Origin: Bacteroidota bacterium
GTDB taxonomy: Bacteria > Bacteroidota > Bacteroidia > Cytophagales > Microscillaceae
DNA length: 36,943 bases
Direction: 5' to 3'
Assembly: GCA_004292795.1 (NCBI GenBank)
Contig: RDXI01000041.1
Coordinates: 1 to 36,943 of the forward strand
In this document: piece by piece, positions 1 through 7,699 of the stretch
Layout of the letters: the number at the start of each line of letters is the position of its first letter
Numbering within the stretch: position 1 is the stretch's first letter
Notes under the pieces: generated by a model
The model's input: the letters and a program-made list of their open reading frames with translations, nothing else
Database searches by the model: none
Told to the model about the DNA's origin: nothing
Made by a program: the position numbers and the translations under genes

Positions 1-56
1 CCCCTCAGCGCCGATGGTACTGCGGTCAAACGTGGGAGAGTAGGTCGATGCCAGAT
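1..56 (+). rRNA. rrf: 5S ribosomal RNA, 3' part
   Basis: The first ~56 bases match the conserved 3' half of bacterial 5S rRNA: the block CGCCGATGGTACTGC and then GTGGGAGAGTAGGTCG, which form helices IV/V and the start of the closing helix. The 5' half lies outside the window. A strong terminator follows, so this is the distal end of an rRNA operon on the + strand. The exact 3' end is estimated. Confidence 0.9.
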
Positions 57-66
57 TTGATATATG

Positions 67-100
67 AAGCCCCTCTATGTAATGTAGAGGGGCTTTTTTT
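67..100 (+). terminator. Rho-independent terminator of the rRNA operon
   Basis: Perfect 11-bp stem, AAGCCCCTCTA (67-77) with TAGAGGGGCTT (85-95), a 7-nt loop and a run of T to position 100, directly after the 5S rRNA. The following spacer (101-257) has two CTTGCCTAC words at about 130 and 142 and no recognisable TAnnTTTG promoter. Confidence 0.92.
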
Positions 101-257
101 ATGCGACAAAGGGAGGGCAAACTAAAGACCTTGCCTACAAACTTGCCTACCATAAGCACCTACAGCACACAAATACGATTTTCCACAAAAAATTAGGCAA
201 CATGCTATTGTTTCACAATTTTTTATTGCAATTTTGGAAAAAAATTGAAAGTGCCTT

Positions 258-1109
258 ATGAAAAGTAAAATATGCCTTGTTACAGGAGCTAATTCGGGTA
301 TTGGCTATGTTACTACATTGGAGCTTGCCAAAAGAGGGGCGAGGGTGGGTATGGTGTGCCGTAGCGCAGAAAGAGGCGAGGAGGCAAGGCAAAATATCAT
401 TGCCCAAACACAGAATGACCGTATAGACCTTTTTATTTGCGATTTTGCGGTGCAAAGCCAAATACATACTTTAGCCCAAGAAATAAAGGCAAAATATGAA
501 CGCCTTGATGTGCTTGTAAATAACGCGGGACTGATAGGCAATGAGCGCGAACTTACGCCTGATGGCTTGGAGCTTACCTTCGCGGTTAATCATTTGGGGT
601 ATTTTATCTTGACAAATTTGTTGAAAGACTGTTTATTGAGAAGCCCTGAAGGGCGTATTGTGAATGTATCTTCCGAAATGCACCGTTTCACTAAGTTAGA
701 CTTTGATAATCTACAATCTGAAAAGAGCTATACAAGCATCAAAGCGTATGGCATTTCTAAACTGTGTAATATCTTGTTTACCAAAGAATTAGCCAAAAGA
801 TTGAAGGGTACAAATTTAGTTACGAACTGTTTGCACCCTGGAGCAGTGGCAACCAATTTTGCCAACAAAGCCAATGGCTTTCTAAAATTTTTGTTTAAAT
901 TCAGCAAACCTATTTTTCTTTCTCCCGAACAAGGAGCGAGAACGGTTGTGTATCTTGCTACTGAAGACGAAGCGGCGCAATATACTGGCGAATATTGGGA
1001 AAAAAATAAAATCAAAAAACCTTCTCTTGATGCGCTAAACGAAGCGTATGCAACCAAAATATGGGAAATTAGCACTGAACTTGCCTCCCTACAAGGGCAA
1101 ACATTTTGA
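258..1109 (+). CDS. Short-chain dehydrogenase/reductase, retinol-dehydrogenase-like
   Basis: A 283-residue classical SDR with a Rossmann fold that reduces or oxidises a carbonyl/alcohol with NAD(P). Visible motifs are the nucleotide-binding TGANSGIG at residues 9-16, NNAG at 88-91, an Asn in NHLGYF near 111, catalytic Ser near 138 and Tyr164-x3-Lys168 (YGISK). Arg/Ser after beta-2 (CRSAERG) suggests NADPH preference. The overall pattern, including the NHLG and LHPG motifs, is that of the RDH11-14-like group; the substrate cannot be inferred. The gene stands alone between the rRNA terminator and a lipoprotein gene. Family is certain, substrate unknown. Confidence 0.9.
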   Translation: MKSKICLVTGANSGIGYVTTLELAKRGARVGMVCRSAERGEEARQNIIAQTQNDRIDLFICDFAVQSQIHTLAQEIKAKYERLDVLVNNAGLIGNERELTPDGLELTFAVNHLGYFILTNLLKDCLLRSPEGRIVNVSSEMHRFTKLDFDNLQSEKSYTSIKAYGISKLCNILFTKELAKRLKGTNLVTNCLHPGAVATNFANKANGFLKFLFKFSKPIFLSPEQGARTVVYLATEDEAAQYTGEYWEKNKIKKPSLDALNEAYATKIWEISTELASLQGQTF

Positions 1110-1158
1110 AACATATTATTCTGTAAATCAATACCTTACCTACTCCATTATTCAAAAA

Positions 1159-2160
1159 ATGCGTAAATTCTCTACTCTTTTGTTGGGCTTGTTGTGTTTG
1201 AGCCTTGTGTTCGGTGCTTGCACGCGCAAAGCATTGGTCATCAATCAATTTTCTGATGATGATTGCCCCGTTTCAGACTCATCGAGCTATTATGACTCGT
1301 TGTTGGTTGCTTCTGTTCAGAAAATGAACATAGACACTACAAACTGTCAAGCCAAACTAACCAAACGCTTTTCGAAACGTGCCATTGCCATTGCTGAAAA
1401 TTTGGGGGTAAAAAGTTTGCTTTGTGAACTACAAAGATTAGAAGATAACAAGGCAAGTGAATTGGAGATTTTGAAAATCAAACAAGAACTACAAGGGCGC
1501 ATTACGGTAGGATTGGCTGATATAAACAGCAGTTTGTCGGAAATGGAGTGCCAAACAATACGCACCCGTGAACTCCAATTACACTTATCGGATTGGATAG
1601 ATACACGTCTGAACAGAGCCAATACGTATGCGATATTGTCGGGAGGCGTAAGTGCGATAATTGCAGGTTTGATAGCTACGAAGGTTATCAAAATCACTGA
1701 AGAAAATGATGCCGCCAACATCACAGAGCAAAGTATCGGCATGACAGGTGCAGTGATAGGGACTTACTATAGCTTTCGCGCTGTGGCTATTCATAGGAAA
1801 GTAGCGTTTAATCACCCACGCAATCACATTGCTTGTGTTTATGAAAACCAAAATAAAAATGGCTTATTCTCTCCTTTTTTGTGGAAGTTTATGACCAAAA
1901 CCTTTGTAAAAGACGGTAAGCCCACTACAGGCGTGCAAGAAATCTTGGAGAAATGGCATCAGTTAGGAATCCCGACTGAAAAAGAGGAAGAGGACTATCA
2001 AGAAAAAACCAAACTTTTCTCAAGCTTGGGAGGCGAGTATGAAGTAGATGACCTCGATAACCGTATTGAGATGTACGACATCTTGCGCGAAGAAATTTCG
2101 CTTATCAATTATGACCTCAAACGCCTTCAACAAGAAATTTTGATAGGCTATAAACAATAA
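1159..2160 (+). CDS. Predicted lipoprotein of unknown function
   Basis: A 333-residue protein whose start is placed at 1159 because the following residues form a lipoprotein signal peptide: Lys/Arg, a Leu-rich core and the lipobox VFGA-C with Cys21. An earlier in-frame Met at 1048 would overlap the upstream gene and bury the signal. After the signal there is a charged, probably coiled-coil segment with many Glu/Lys/Leu, two hydrophobic stretches around residues 190-245 (TYAILSGGVSAIIAGLIA and a Gly/Ala-rich one), then a charged C-terminal half. I do not recognise a family. It probably sits on the cell envelope. A large palindromic element follows immediately. Confidence 0.75.
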   Translation: MRKFSTLLLGLLCLSLVFGACTRKALVINQFSDDDCPVSDSSSYYDSLLVASVQKMNIDTTNCQAKLTKRFSKRAIAIAENLGVKSLLCELQRLEDNKASELEILKIKQELQGRITVGLADINSSLSEMECQTIRTRELQLHLSDWIDTRLNRANTYAILSGGVSAIIAGLIATKVIKITEENDAANITEQSIGMTGAVIGTYYSFRAVAIHRKVAFNHPRNHIACVYENQNKNGLFSPFLWKFMTKTFVKDGKPTTGVQEILEKWHQLGIPTEKEEEDYQEKTKLFSSLGGEYEVDDLDNRIEMYDILREEISLINYDLKRLQQEILIGYKQ

Positions 2161-2165
2161 AAAGA

Positions 2166-2353
2166 GAGTTAAGAGTTAAAAGTTATTGGTTCTTCTAAAA
2201 TTTATACAGAACATAACGTTTGGTGAGGACACCAAACGTGGAAAACGCTATGTTTGGTGTCTTCACCAAACAATTCACGCGGCTTTCCGTAAAAAATATA
2301 GAAGAACCTAGTTATTTATATAGCTTTAACTCCTAATTCATAACTCTTAACTC
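2166..2353. repeat. Nested palindromic (REP/MITE-like) intergenic element
   Basis: Three layers of inverted repeats lie in one spacer. The outer pair is GAGTTAAGAGTTA (2166-2178) with TAACTCTTAACTC (2341-2353). The middle pair is GGTTCTTCTA (2188-2197) with TAGAAGAACC (2299-2308). Inside are two tandem hairpins: ACGTTTGGTG (2216-2225) with CACCAAACGT (2230-2239), and TGTTTGGTG (2251-2259) with CACCAAACA (2264-2272), each with a 4-nt loop. The two hairpins share the core TTTGGTG. No protein is encoded. It could be a non-autonomous palindromic element or a processed intergenic RNA hairpin. Confidence 0.75.
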
Positions 2354-2366
2354 ATAACTCCCTTGT

Positions 2367-2949
2367 ATGCTTCACGTTGAAAATCTGACTATTCATTACC
2401 GCGAAAAACAGGTTTTGAACAATCTATCCTTCGAACTTCCTGCTCACAAACTTATTGGCATCATAGGGGCAAATGGTTCGGGCAAAACAACTTTGCTCAA
2501 AGGCGTGATGGGCTTGTTGCCCCTGACTACAGGCAAGGTGCAAATCTTAGGCGAGTCGCTTGCTTCGGTTCGAGATAGGCTAAGCGTGTTTGGAGCAAGT
2601 ACAGCTTACAGAGTTTTCAAAAAGGCAAATTTCAAAACTTTCTGGTGGGCAACAACAGCGCGTTTTTTTGGCGCGGGCTTTGGCGCGTCAAGCCGATTTG
2701 TACTTTCTTGATGAACCTTTTGCGGGGGTAGATATGGCTACCGAACAAACTATTATACGAATTTTGAAAGAAATGCGAGATGCAGGCAAGAGCATTGCTG
2801 TAGTGCATCACGACCTCAATACAGTTACCGATTATTTCGATAATGTGCTTTTGCTTACGCCTGAAGGCGTTTTGGTAGGCAAGACTGCCGAAGTATTCAC
2901 ACCCGAAAATCTACAAAAAGCCTTTGGAGGCAAGTTAGTAGGTTTTTGA
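2367..2949 (+). pseudogene. Broken Mn/Zn-type ABC transporter ATPase (internal deletion plus frameshift)
   Basis: The N-terminal part (2367 to about 2580) reads as an ABC ATPase with Walker A GANGSGKTT near residue 35 and ends at a VRDRL sequence. The C-terminal part is in another frame (about 2588-2949), with signature LSGGQQQR, Walker B LYFLDEP, D-loop and switch His (VVHHDL). The words QISKLSGGQQQRVFLARALA and FAGVDMATEQ are typical of ZnuC/MntB-type metal-import ATPases. Between the halves the Q-loop block normally containing YVPQR and the MGR segment is missing, roughly 45-50 codons, and the frame changes. A full protein cannot be made. No permease or binding-protein gene is adjacent. 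An assembly deletion is the alternative. Confidence 0.85.
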
Positions 2950-3065
2950 GTGAAATCGTTTTCGTATTAAAAATAAACCTTTTTAGTAAAAATAAAAAAC
3001 ATACAAGCAAACATTGTGTTATCATACCAATAAATAATAGGGCATTTTTTCATTTTTTATTGGTT

Positions 3066-3869
3066 ATGCGGGTACGCATTGTTTTCGCGCTGAAAAATAA
3101 GGGAGGCGCAGTCCCTTTTCATCATCAAATGCTCCTTTCGAGCTTCATTCAAACACAATTAGCAGGAAGTGAGCAAAAAGATTATACTTTTTACAACTTT
3201 TCGGGGTTGAAGGGGCAAACCAAAGTGAGTCGGGTTGGTTTACAATTTTATTCATCGAAAGTTACTTTAGTCGTATCGAGTTTGAGCAAGGCTTGGATTG
3301 ATACACTGATACGCACTATTTTCGCACAAACACAGGTCGAAATTGGCAATCTTTTGTTGATTCCTGAGCGCGTAGAGTTGGAAATGCCTCCTTCATTTGA
3401 GTTTCAGATGAAGTACGTTTGCATCTCGCCTATGGCGGTCATAGGGATAGACAACGACCATTATACTGCGAAAAAATTTATCTCGCCTGAAGATGATGCT
3501 TTTTCTGACCTTTTGTATGAAGTATTGATGAAACGTATGGAGCAAACAGGGCTTTATACGACAGAGCAGTTAGCAGAGTTTTACAAGTTTCAAGTCTTGC
3601 CTGACAAACAATATTTGCAAAAAATAAAAGCAGACGACAAAAAATTTGCGCGTATTTATACTATTCAACAAGGCAAAAACAAGCACGAATTTAGGGCTTA
3701 TACCTTGCCTTTTACGCTGTATGCTGATGCAACAGTGCAAAAGTTTTTGTTCGAATGTGGCATAGGCTATCACACCGAAGAAGGCTTTGGCATGATTGAT
3801 TATATACAAAGTGAAATGCCCAAAAATACGATTCCGTATGAATTGGAAGGAGTAATACAAAAAATGTAA
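3066..3869 (+). CDS. cas6: CRISPR-associated endoribonuclease Cas6 (stand-alone)
   Basis: Cas6 cuts CRISPR precursor RNA within the repeat. The 267-residue product has the family's N-terminus (basic/hydrophobic beta strand, then NKGGAVPFHHQMLL, residues 11-24, with candidate catalytic His19/His20). Near the C-terminus it has the RNA-binding glycine-rich loop GIG-x5-GFG at residues 232-242. Length fits the family (220-280). The start at 3066 is chosen because upstream residues in frame look non-coding and family members begin just before such a strand. No other cas gene and no repeat-spacer array occurs in the window. It converges on the next gene with only 3 bp between stops. No TAnnTTTG promoter was found upstream. 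Confidence 0.85.
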   Translation: MRVRIVFALKNKGGAVPFHHQMLLSSFIQTQLAGSEQKDYTFYNFSGLKGQTKVSRVGLQFYSSKVTLVVSSLSKAWIDTLIRTIFAQTQVEIGNLLLIPERVELEMPPSFEFQMKYVCISPMAVIGIDNDHYTAKKFISPEDDAFSDLLYEVLMKRMEQTGLYTTEQLAEFYKFQVLPDKQYLQKIKADDKKFARIYTIQQGKNKHEFRAYTLPFTLYADATVQKFLFECGIGYHTEEGFGMIDYIQSEMPKNTIPYELEGVIQKM

Positions 3870-3872
3870 GGT

Positions 3873-5069
3873 TTATAATTCTTCTACGATTTTATCAATA
3901 TCTAAATCGGGTTCTTCGTCTTCGCTTGCTTTTTTGCTTGGCGGAGGCGAATTTTCTTCTTCTTGTACGGCAGGAGCTTTTTCTGCTTTTTCAGGCTTGG
4001 GTTCTTCTTGTACTGCAGGCGAGCTAATAGGCGTTTCTTCGGCAGGGGCAGGCTCGAACACTACAGGCGAGAGGCGGAACACCAAATGTTGCAAGTTCGA
4101 AGTCTGAATCCAATAACGCCCCGTTCCGCTCAATAGCACAAATTGCGTTTGGTCTTCATAATTCATCGCATCTATAAGGCTTACCTGCTCGGTGTCAAGC
4201 GTAAGCGTACTTTCGTAGGCAAGGATAGAAAAAAGGTTAAGGCGAATAGCGTCATTTTCCATTTCTCGCCTGATGACTTGCCCCTCGCCACGCAAGAAAA
4301 TCATACCCTCGCCTGAAATTTTATCCAACTTAAAGAGCTTGCCTTGTGTGAAATTGACGCTAATGCCCGTATCCAAAAACTTCTCAAGCCTGATGCCTTT
4401 GCGGGCGCATAGGAAAGCCCCTGTTTGGAAAATAACCGCATTTTCTTGCAATTCGTCCAACACCACAGGCACGACCAAACCGCCATGCGTGGTCGTGAAG
4501 CCCACTTTGCGAATATACTCGCTTGGGTTGTGCAGGTAAGTCAGAAACCACGAAATTTCAGGCTCTTTTGGAGCAGGTGGTTCAGGTTCAGGCGCGGGTT
4601 TGGGCGGAGGCGGTTCTTCAAAAATGCCTCCAAACGATTTAGCAGGGGCAGGTTCTGGGGCTGGTTCGGGCTCTTCTTGTTTTTTCTTGCCTCCTGTGTC
4701 TTGTATTTTTTGCCCAATGTTCGCTATAGTCTTACGAGTTGCTTTCCAAAGTTTTTCGAGGAAAGTGCCATCTGTTTCGTCTTCCTCTTCTGGCGGGGGC
4801 GGGGTTTGTTTGGTAGGCAAGTTTACCACTTCGGGCATCAAATCTACTTCTTCCTCTTCCAAAATCTCCTCTATTTTTTGTTTGGCGGGTGGCTCAGGCT
4901 TAGGAGGCACAAAACCATCATTGGGGCGCGTTTCGTGGGTAATTTCTTCGTCCAAATACAACAACATACCGCCGTCAGCAATGAACGTCTTATCGGGTTC
5001 GATGCTGATTTCCAATATTTGGGCAGTAGTGCCTATGAGCTTAAAAACTATCGGTTCTTCAGTTTCCAT
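3873..5069 (-). CDS. AIM24/TIGR00266-like protein with Pro/Glu-rich insert
   Basis: 398 residues. The N-terminal ~45 residues (LEISIEPDKTFIADGGMLLY) and residues ~172-345 together match the beta-rich AIM24 (TIGR00266, formerly DUF124) fold: FLTYLHNPSEYIRKVGF, a late GEGMIFLRGEGQVIRREM strand pair and LSGTGRYWIQT. Between these parts is a low-complexity region (about 50-170) dominated by Pro and Glu, and the C-terminus (from ~345) is again Pro/Glu-rich and acidic. Family role is poorly known; no signal peptide is visible, so it is probably cytoplasmic. The start codon is 2 bp after the stop of the upstream TlpA-like gene, so they are co-transcribed. Confidence 0.75.
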   Translation of the reverse strand: METEEPIVFKLIGTTAQILEISIEPDKTFIADGGMLLYLDEEITHETRPNDGFVPPKPEPPAKQKIEEILEEEEVDLMPEVVNLPTKQTPPPPEEEDETDGTFLEKLWKATRKTIANIGQKIQDTGGKKKQEEPEPAPEPAPAKSFGGIFEEPPPPKPAPEPEPPAPKEPEISWFLTYLHNPSEYIRKVGFTTTHGGLVVPVVLDELQENAVIFQTGAFLCARKGIRLEKFLDTGISVNFTQGKLFKLDKISGEGMIFLRGEGQVIRREMENDAIRLNLFSILAYESTLTLDTEQVSLIDAMNYEDQTQFVLLSGTGRYWIQTSNLQHLVFRLSPVVFEPAPAEETPISSPAVQEEPKPEKAEKAPAVQEEENSPPPSKKASEDEEPDLDIDKIVEEL

Positions 5070-5071
5070 AT

Positions 5072-6259
5072 CTATTCATAAAAGACCAAAACATCTACTT
5101 GGCGTTTGCCATCTACCATCTCAAGTCCTATTTTTTTAAGTTCCTCGTGTATCTTTTCAGGACTTTCATGATACCAATTTATTTTGAGGTTATAGTTTTG
5201 GGTAAGATTGGTTTCATCTGCTATAGCCATTTGCCCCCAATCTTCTAAATAACTAATAAGGTCTTTAATAGGCGAATTACGCATTTCAAAAGAGTTTGCG
5301 CTACTTACACGGATAAGCGACTCTTGGTCTGCTTTGGCTACTTCTACTTTGCTTTCTTTACCTATTTTTTGTAAAATTTTTACTTTCATTTCGCGTTTTT
5401 CTATCCTTGCCTTCACAGGCAATACGCCCTGCAAATATTGCAACAACATTTCTTTAGCTTCTTTTTCTGTTTTGTCGATGGCTACAATTTCCACACAATA
5501 CAAATTCCCTTCTGTCCAAACGGATTTTTTCTTGTCAGCCTCCCACACACTACGTACTTTGTTAGGAAAGTTATATAAATTCTCATAAATAGTTTGGGGC
5601 AATAGATTTAATATCGTGAGTTTGCCATTTTGAAATCTGGTAGATACATTGGGCAAGCCTTTTCGGAAATTTGTAACCGTGATTTGCGCTACGGCACTTG
5701 GCGTATTGCCCAAATAAAATGCTGATGGATTAAATTCCATAGCGTCTTTTTTCTCTTCTACCTGAATTTTTTCCCCATTTACCAACGTACTGATAACCTC
5801 TTTTGTGATTTGTGAAGGGTTGGCAATGGCGCGTATGATGCCTTGCCCATCAATCAAAATGGTGTGTGGAATAGTGGTATGCGGAAATATTGTAGCCAAC
5901 GTTTCTTTCGAGTCTATGGCTATAGGCAAGGTCGTTTTTTTCTTTTCCAAAAAGGCTCTGATTCTTTTTTCGTTATCAGATGTAACGGTAATAATTTTAA
6001 GGTCGTTTGGAAATTCCTTTTGCAAGGCTTCTAACTTAGGAAAGCCCTCAATGCAAGGACGACACCAAGTAGCCCAAAAATCGAGCAATACTATCTTGCC
6101 TGCAAATTTGGACAAGCTGTAGGTGCTGTCTTGTTCATTCAAGACTTTTACGAAGGCAAGTTCTGGTGATTTTGTACCGATAAGGCTTTCTTGCGCACTT
6201 GCCTGCTTTGCGAAAATGATAAAAAATAGAATAAGAATTCTAAAAAAAAGAGGTGTCAT
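5072..6259 (-). CDS. TlpA-like thiol-disulfide oxidoreductase with C-terminal DUF3738 domain
   Basis: 395 residues, exported: start chosen at 6259 because it gives a clean signal peptide (hydrophobic core then KQASAQ); an earlier in-frame Met would overlap the preceding gene. A thioredoxin fold of the AhpC/TSA-TlpA type follows, with the redox motif WCRPC at 65-69 and a cis-Pro region (TTIPHTILIDGQG). The C-terminal ~200 residues match DUF3738/TIGR03435: NLYNFPNKV, NLYCVEIVA and the end ISYLEDWG...DETNLTQNYNLKINW...LKKIGLEM..VDVLVF. It acts in the periplasm, probably reducing or transferring disulfides; the role of the second domain is unknown. Middle gene of a three-gene operon. Confidence 0.85.
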   Translation of the reverse strand: MTPLFFRILILFFIIFAKQASAQESLIGTKSPELAFVKVLNEQDSTYSLSKFAGKIVLLDFWATWCRPCIEGFPKLEALQKEFPNDLKIITVTSDNEKRIRAFLEKKKTTLPIAIDSKETLATIFPHTTIPHTILIDGQGIIRAIANPSQITKEVISTLVNGEKIQVEEKKDAMEFNPSAFYLGNTPSAVAQITVTNFRKGLPNVSTRFQNGKLTILNLLPQTIYENLYNFPNKVRSVWEADKKKSVWTEGNLYCVEIVAIDKTEKEAKEMLLQYLQGVLPVKARIEKREMKVKILQKIGKESKVEVAKADQESLIRVSSANSFEMRNSPIKDLISYLEDWGQMAIADETNLTQNYNLKINWYHESPEKIHEELKKIGLEMVDGKRQVDVLVFYE

Positions 6260-6272
6260 AAAAAATAGGGTG

Positions 6273-7178
6273 TTATTGTTTTGTTTCGATTGTTTCGCTT
6301 TGTTGTTTGAAGGAATACACCAAAATAGCGGTGGCGATAGCAGAAAGTAAGACAGCATACCACGCTACAGGCGCGGGTTCGTAGAAATTATAGCCAATGA
6401 TTTTTTGGTTGTAAAGATAAATTGCCAACAAGGTTACAAAATTATTCACAAAATGGGCAATAATCGTTATCCACAAATTGCCACTCCACCAATATAAATA
6501 ACCAAACAAAACGCCCAACAGCCAACGCGGGAAAAAGCCGTAAAATTGCAAATGTACTGCACTAAATATAAAACCTGTAACCCAAATAGCCACATGAGGC
6601 GACATCATATCTTGCATTTTGCGCTGGAAAATGCCTCGAAACCAAAGTTCCTCGCCTACCGCAGGCACTATGCCAATGACTACAACAGCCACCAAAAAAT
6701 GCAGGAAAGTAGGAAAGCGCGTCAGTACGCCCATCATAATGCCTGTGCTGTTTTCCTTGTCGCGTGCTATTTTCTCAAACTCACTCAAAAAGTCAGGCAA
6801 GCGCACTTGATTGTTCCACCAAACCATCGAGCTAACCAACGGAATGACCGCCAACATAAGCAACACCACCAAACTCACTTGCGCGAATTGCAAGGCGCGT
6901 GTATTGAAAGGCTTTTTTTCAGTAGCAAAGTATCGTTGAAAAATCCAACTACTCAACACCATACTAAAAATGGCTACTACCCCTTGCATATAGTACAAAA
7001 TCCAAACGCCTTCGTTGTGTTGTAAGAGCTTTTGAATGTCAAATAATTGTTTGAGCGTGTCGCTATCTGCACTCACGCCATACCAAACTGACAGCGTAAG
7101 CAACACAAACGCATTGCCCAATGTGCCACAAAGGATAAAAAGCCCAATGATAATAAGCAGTTCCGATAAATTTTTCAT
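6273..7178 (-). CDS. CPBP-family intramembrane metalloprotease
   Basis: 301 residues with about seven or eight hydrophobic segments. The CPBP (Abi/Rce1-like) motifs are in order: EELWFRG at 176-182, FIFSAVHLQF with His209, and HFVNN at 242-246. Glu and His residues of these motifs form the metal site in the family. Members process prenylated proteins in eukaryotes and are linked to bacteriocin immunity or membrane protein processing in bacteria; the substrate here is not known. The stop lies 13 bp before the TlpA-like start, so it is likely the first gene of the CPBP > TlpA > AIM24 operon. A TATTTTTG box lies 20 bp upstream of its start. Confidence 0.88.
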   Translation of the reverse strand: MKNLSELLIIIGLFILCGTLGNAFVLLTLSVWYGVSADSDTLKQLFDIQKLLQHNEGVWILYYMQGVVAIFSMVLSSWIFQRYFATEKKPFNTRALQFAQVSLVVLLMLAVIPLVSSMVWWNNQVRLPDFLSEFEKIARDKENSTGIMMGVLTRFPTFLHFLVAVVVIGIVPAVGEELWFRGIFQRKMQDMMSPHVAIWVTGFIFSAVHLQFYGFFPRWLLGVLFGYLYWWSGNLWITIIAHFVNNFVTLLAIYLYNQKIIGYNFYEPAPVAWYAVLLSAIATAILVYSFKQQSETIETKQ

Positions 7179-7198
7179 GCAAGAAGCGTAAAGGTGTG

Positions 7199-7206
7199 CA
7201 AAAATA
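7199..7206 (-). promoter_or_regulatory. Candidate -7 box (TATTTTTG) for the CPBP operon
   Basis: Read on the minus strand this is TATTTTTG, matching the Bacteroidota -7 consensus TAnnTTTG, 20 bp upstream of the CPBP start. No well-spaced TTG at -33 is visible, so confidence is moderate. Confidence 0.45.
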
Positions 7207-7223
7207 GCTATAGTTATGAAGGA

Positions 7224-7291
7224 TTATAGCTTTTTGTGAGAAAAAGGTATAATTTAAAGGGCTATAGCTTTTTGTGAGAAATAAGGTATCA
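7224..7291. repeat. Direct repeat, 38-bp period
   Basis: Two imperfect copies of TATAGCTTTTTGTGAGAAA followed by AAGGTAT start at about 7225 and 7263. Both lie upstream of the CPBP promoter. The copies are bounded by AGCTAT / ATAGCT words that are themselves palindromic. Possible regulator site pair or a decayed duplication. Confidence 0.6.
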
Positions 7292-7638
7292 TAAAATATA
7301 GCTATTCAAACATTTCCGTTGCACAAATATTAAAAATGCCAACGAGGAGAAATTTTATGGAGCAAAAATTCTGCAAAATGGCAAAATTGCCAAATAATGT
7401 TCTGAAAATATACACATTTGTAGGGGCGTGTGTTGTTTTTGCACATCAGTAGGCAAGAAAAGCAGGCAAGACAAACGTATATTGCTAATAGTCATGTGCA
7501 TACTACTGTTATTCACGCAAATATTGCAGATATATTTTAAAATAACGCCCATATTTAAAATAATAACGCCCTATTATTTTACATAACGGGGCGTAAATTT
7601 TGTAAAATGGGCAAAATACCAAATATTATTCTGAATAA
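7292..7638. other. AT-rich non-coding spacer with degenerate direct repeat
   Basis: I see no convincing gene in this stretch. An imperfect repeat of about 38 nt (GCAAAATGGCAAAA...CCAAATAATGTTCTGAA near 7373-7408 and GTAAAATGGGCAAAA...CCAAATATTATTCTGAA near 7599-7635) brackets most of it. Two copies of ATAACGCCC lie near 7540 and 7567. Two AGGCAAG words sit near 7452 and 7466. The arrangement suggests a decayed insertion or a non-coding repeat unit, but nothing identifies it. Confidence 0.4.
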
Positions 7639-7699
7639 CTGTAGCGTGGGCTTCAGCCTGCGCTTATCGTATATGCGCAGGCTAAAGCCTACGCTACAG
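7639..7699. repeat. Long perfect-loop hairpin overlapping the TPR gene stop
   Basis: Arms of 25 nt (7639-7663 and 7675-7699) pair with only two mismatches, both allowing G-U pairs in RNA; the loop is 11 nt. The arms contain GTAGCGT...GGCTT.AGCCTGCGC, a type of intergenic hairpin seen repeatedly in diverse bacterial genomes. The stop codon of the minus-strand TPR gene (7694-7696) is inside the right arm, so the transcript of that gene ends in this structure. There is no T-run; it is better called a REP-like palindrome than a classic terminator. Confidence 0.8.

Noticed and set aside
2540-2720. Programmed frameshift in the ABC ATPase gene
   Set aside because: The frames do not overlap usefully and an essential block (Q-loop) is missing, so a frameshift alone would not give a working ATPase.
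2946-3065. Cas6 starting at a TTG that overlaps the ABC stop
   Set aside because: The extra 40 residues look non-coding and Cas6 proteins begin directly with the first beta strand, which starts at 3066.
4425-5139. Long plus-strand open frames opposite the AIM24-like gene
   Set aside because: They mirror the Pro/Glu-rich linker (giving Phe/Arg/Gly- or Ser/Gly-rich strings) and have no independent support.
7355-7552. 65-residue minus-strand open frame in the repeat-rich spacer
   Set aside because: No start context, no motif and it runs across repeated non-coding segments; not called.
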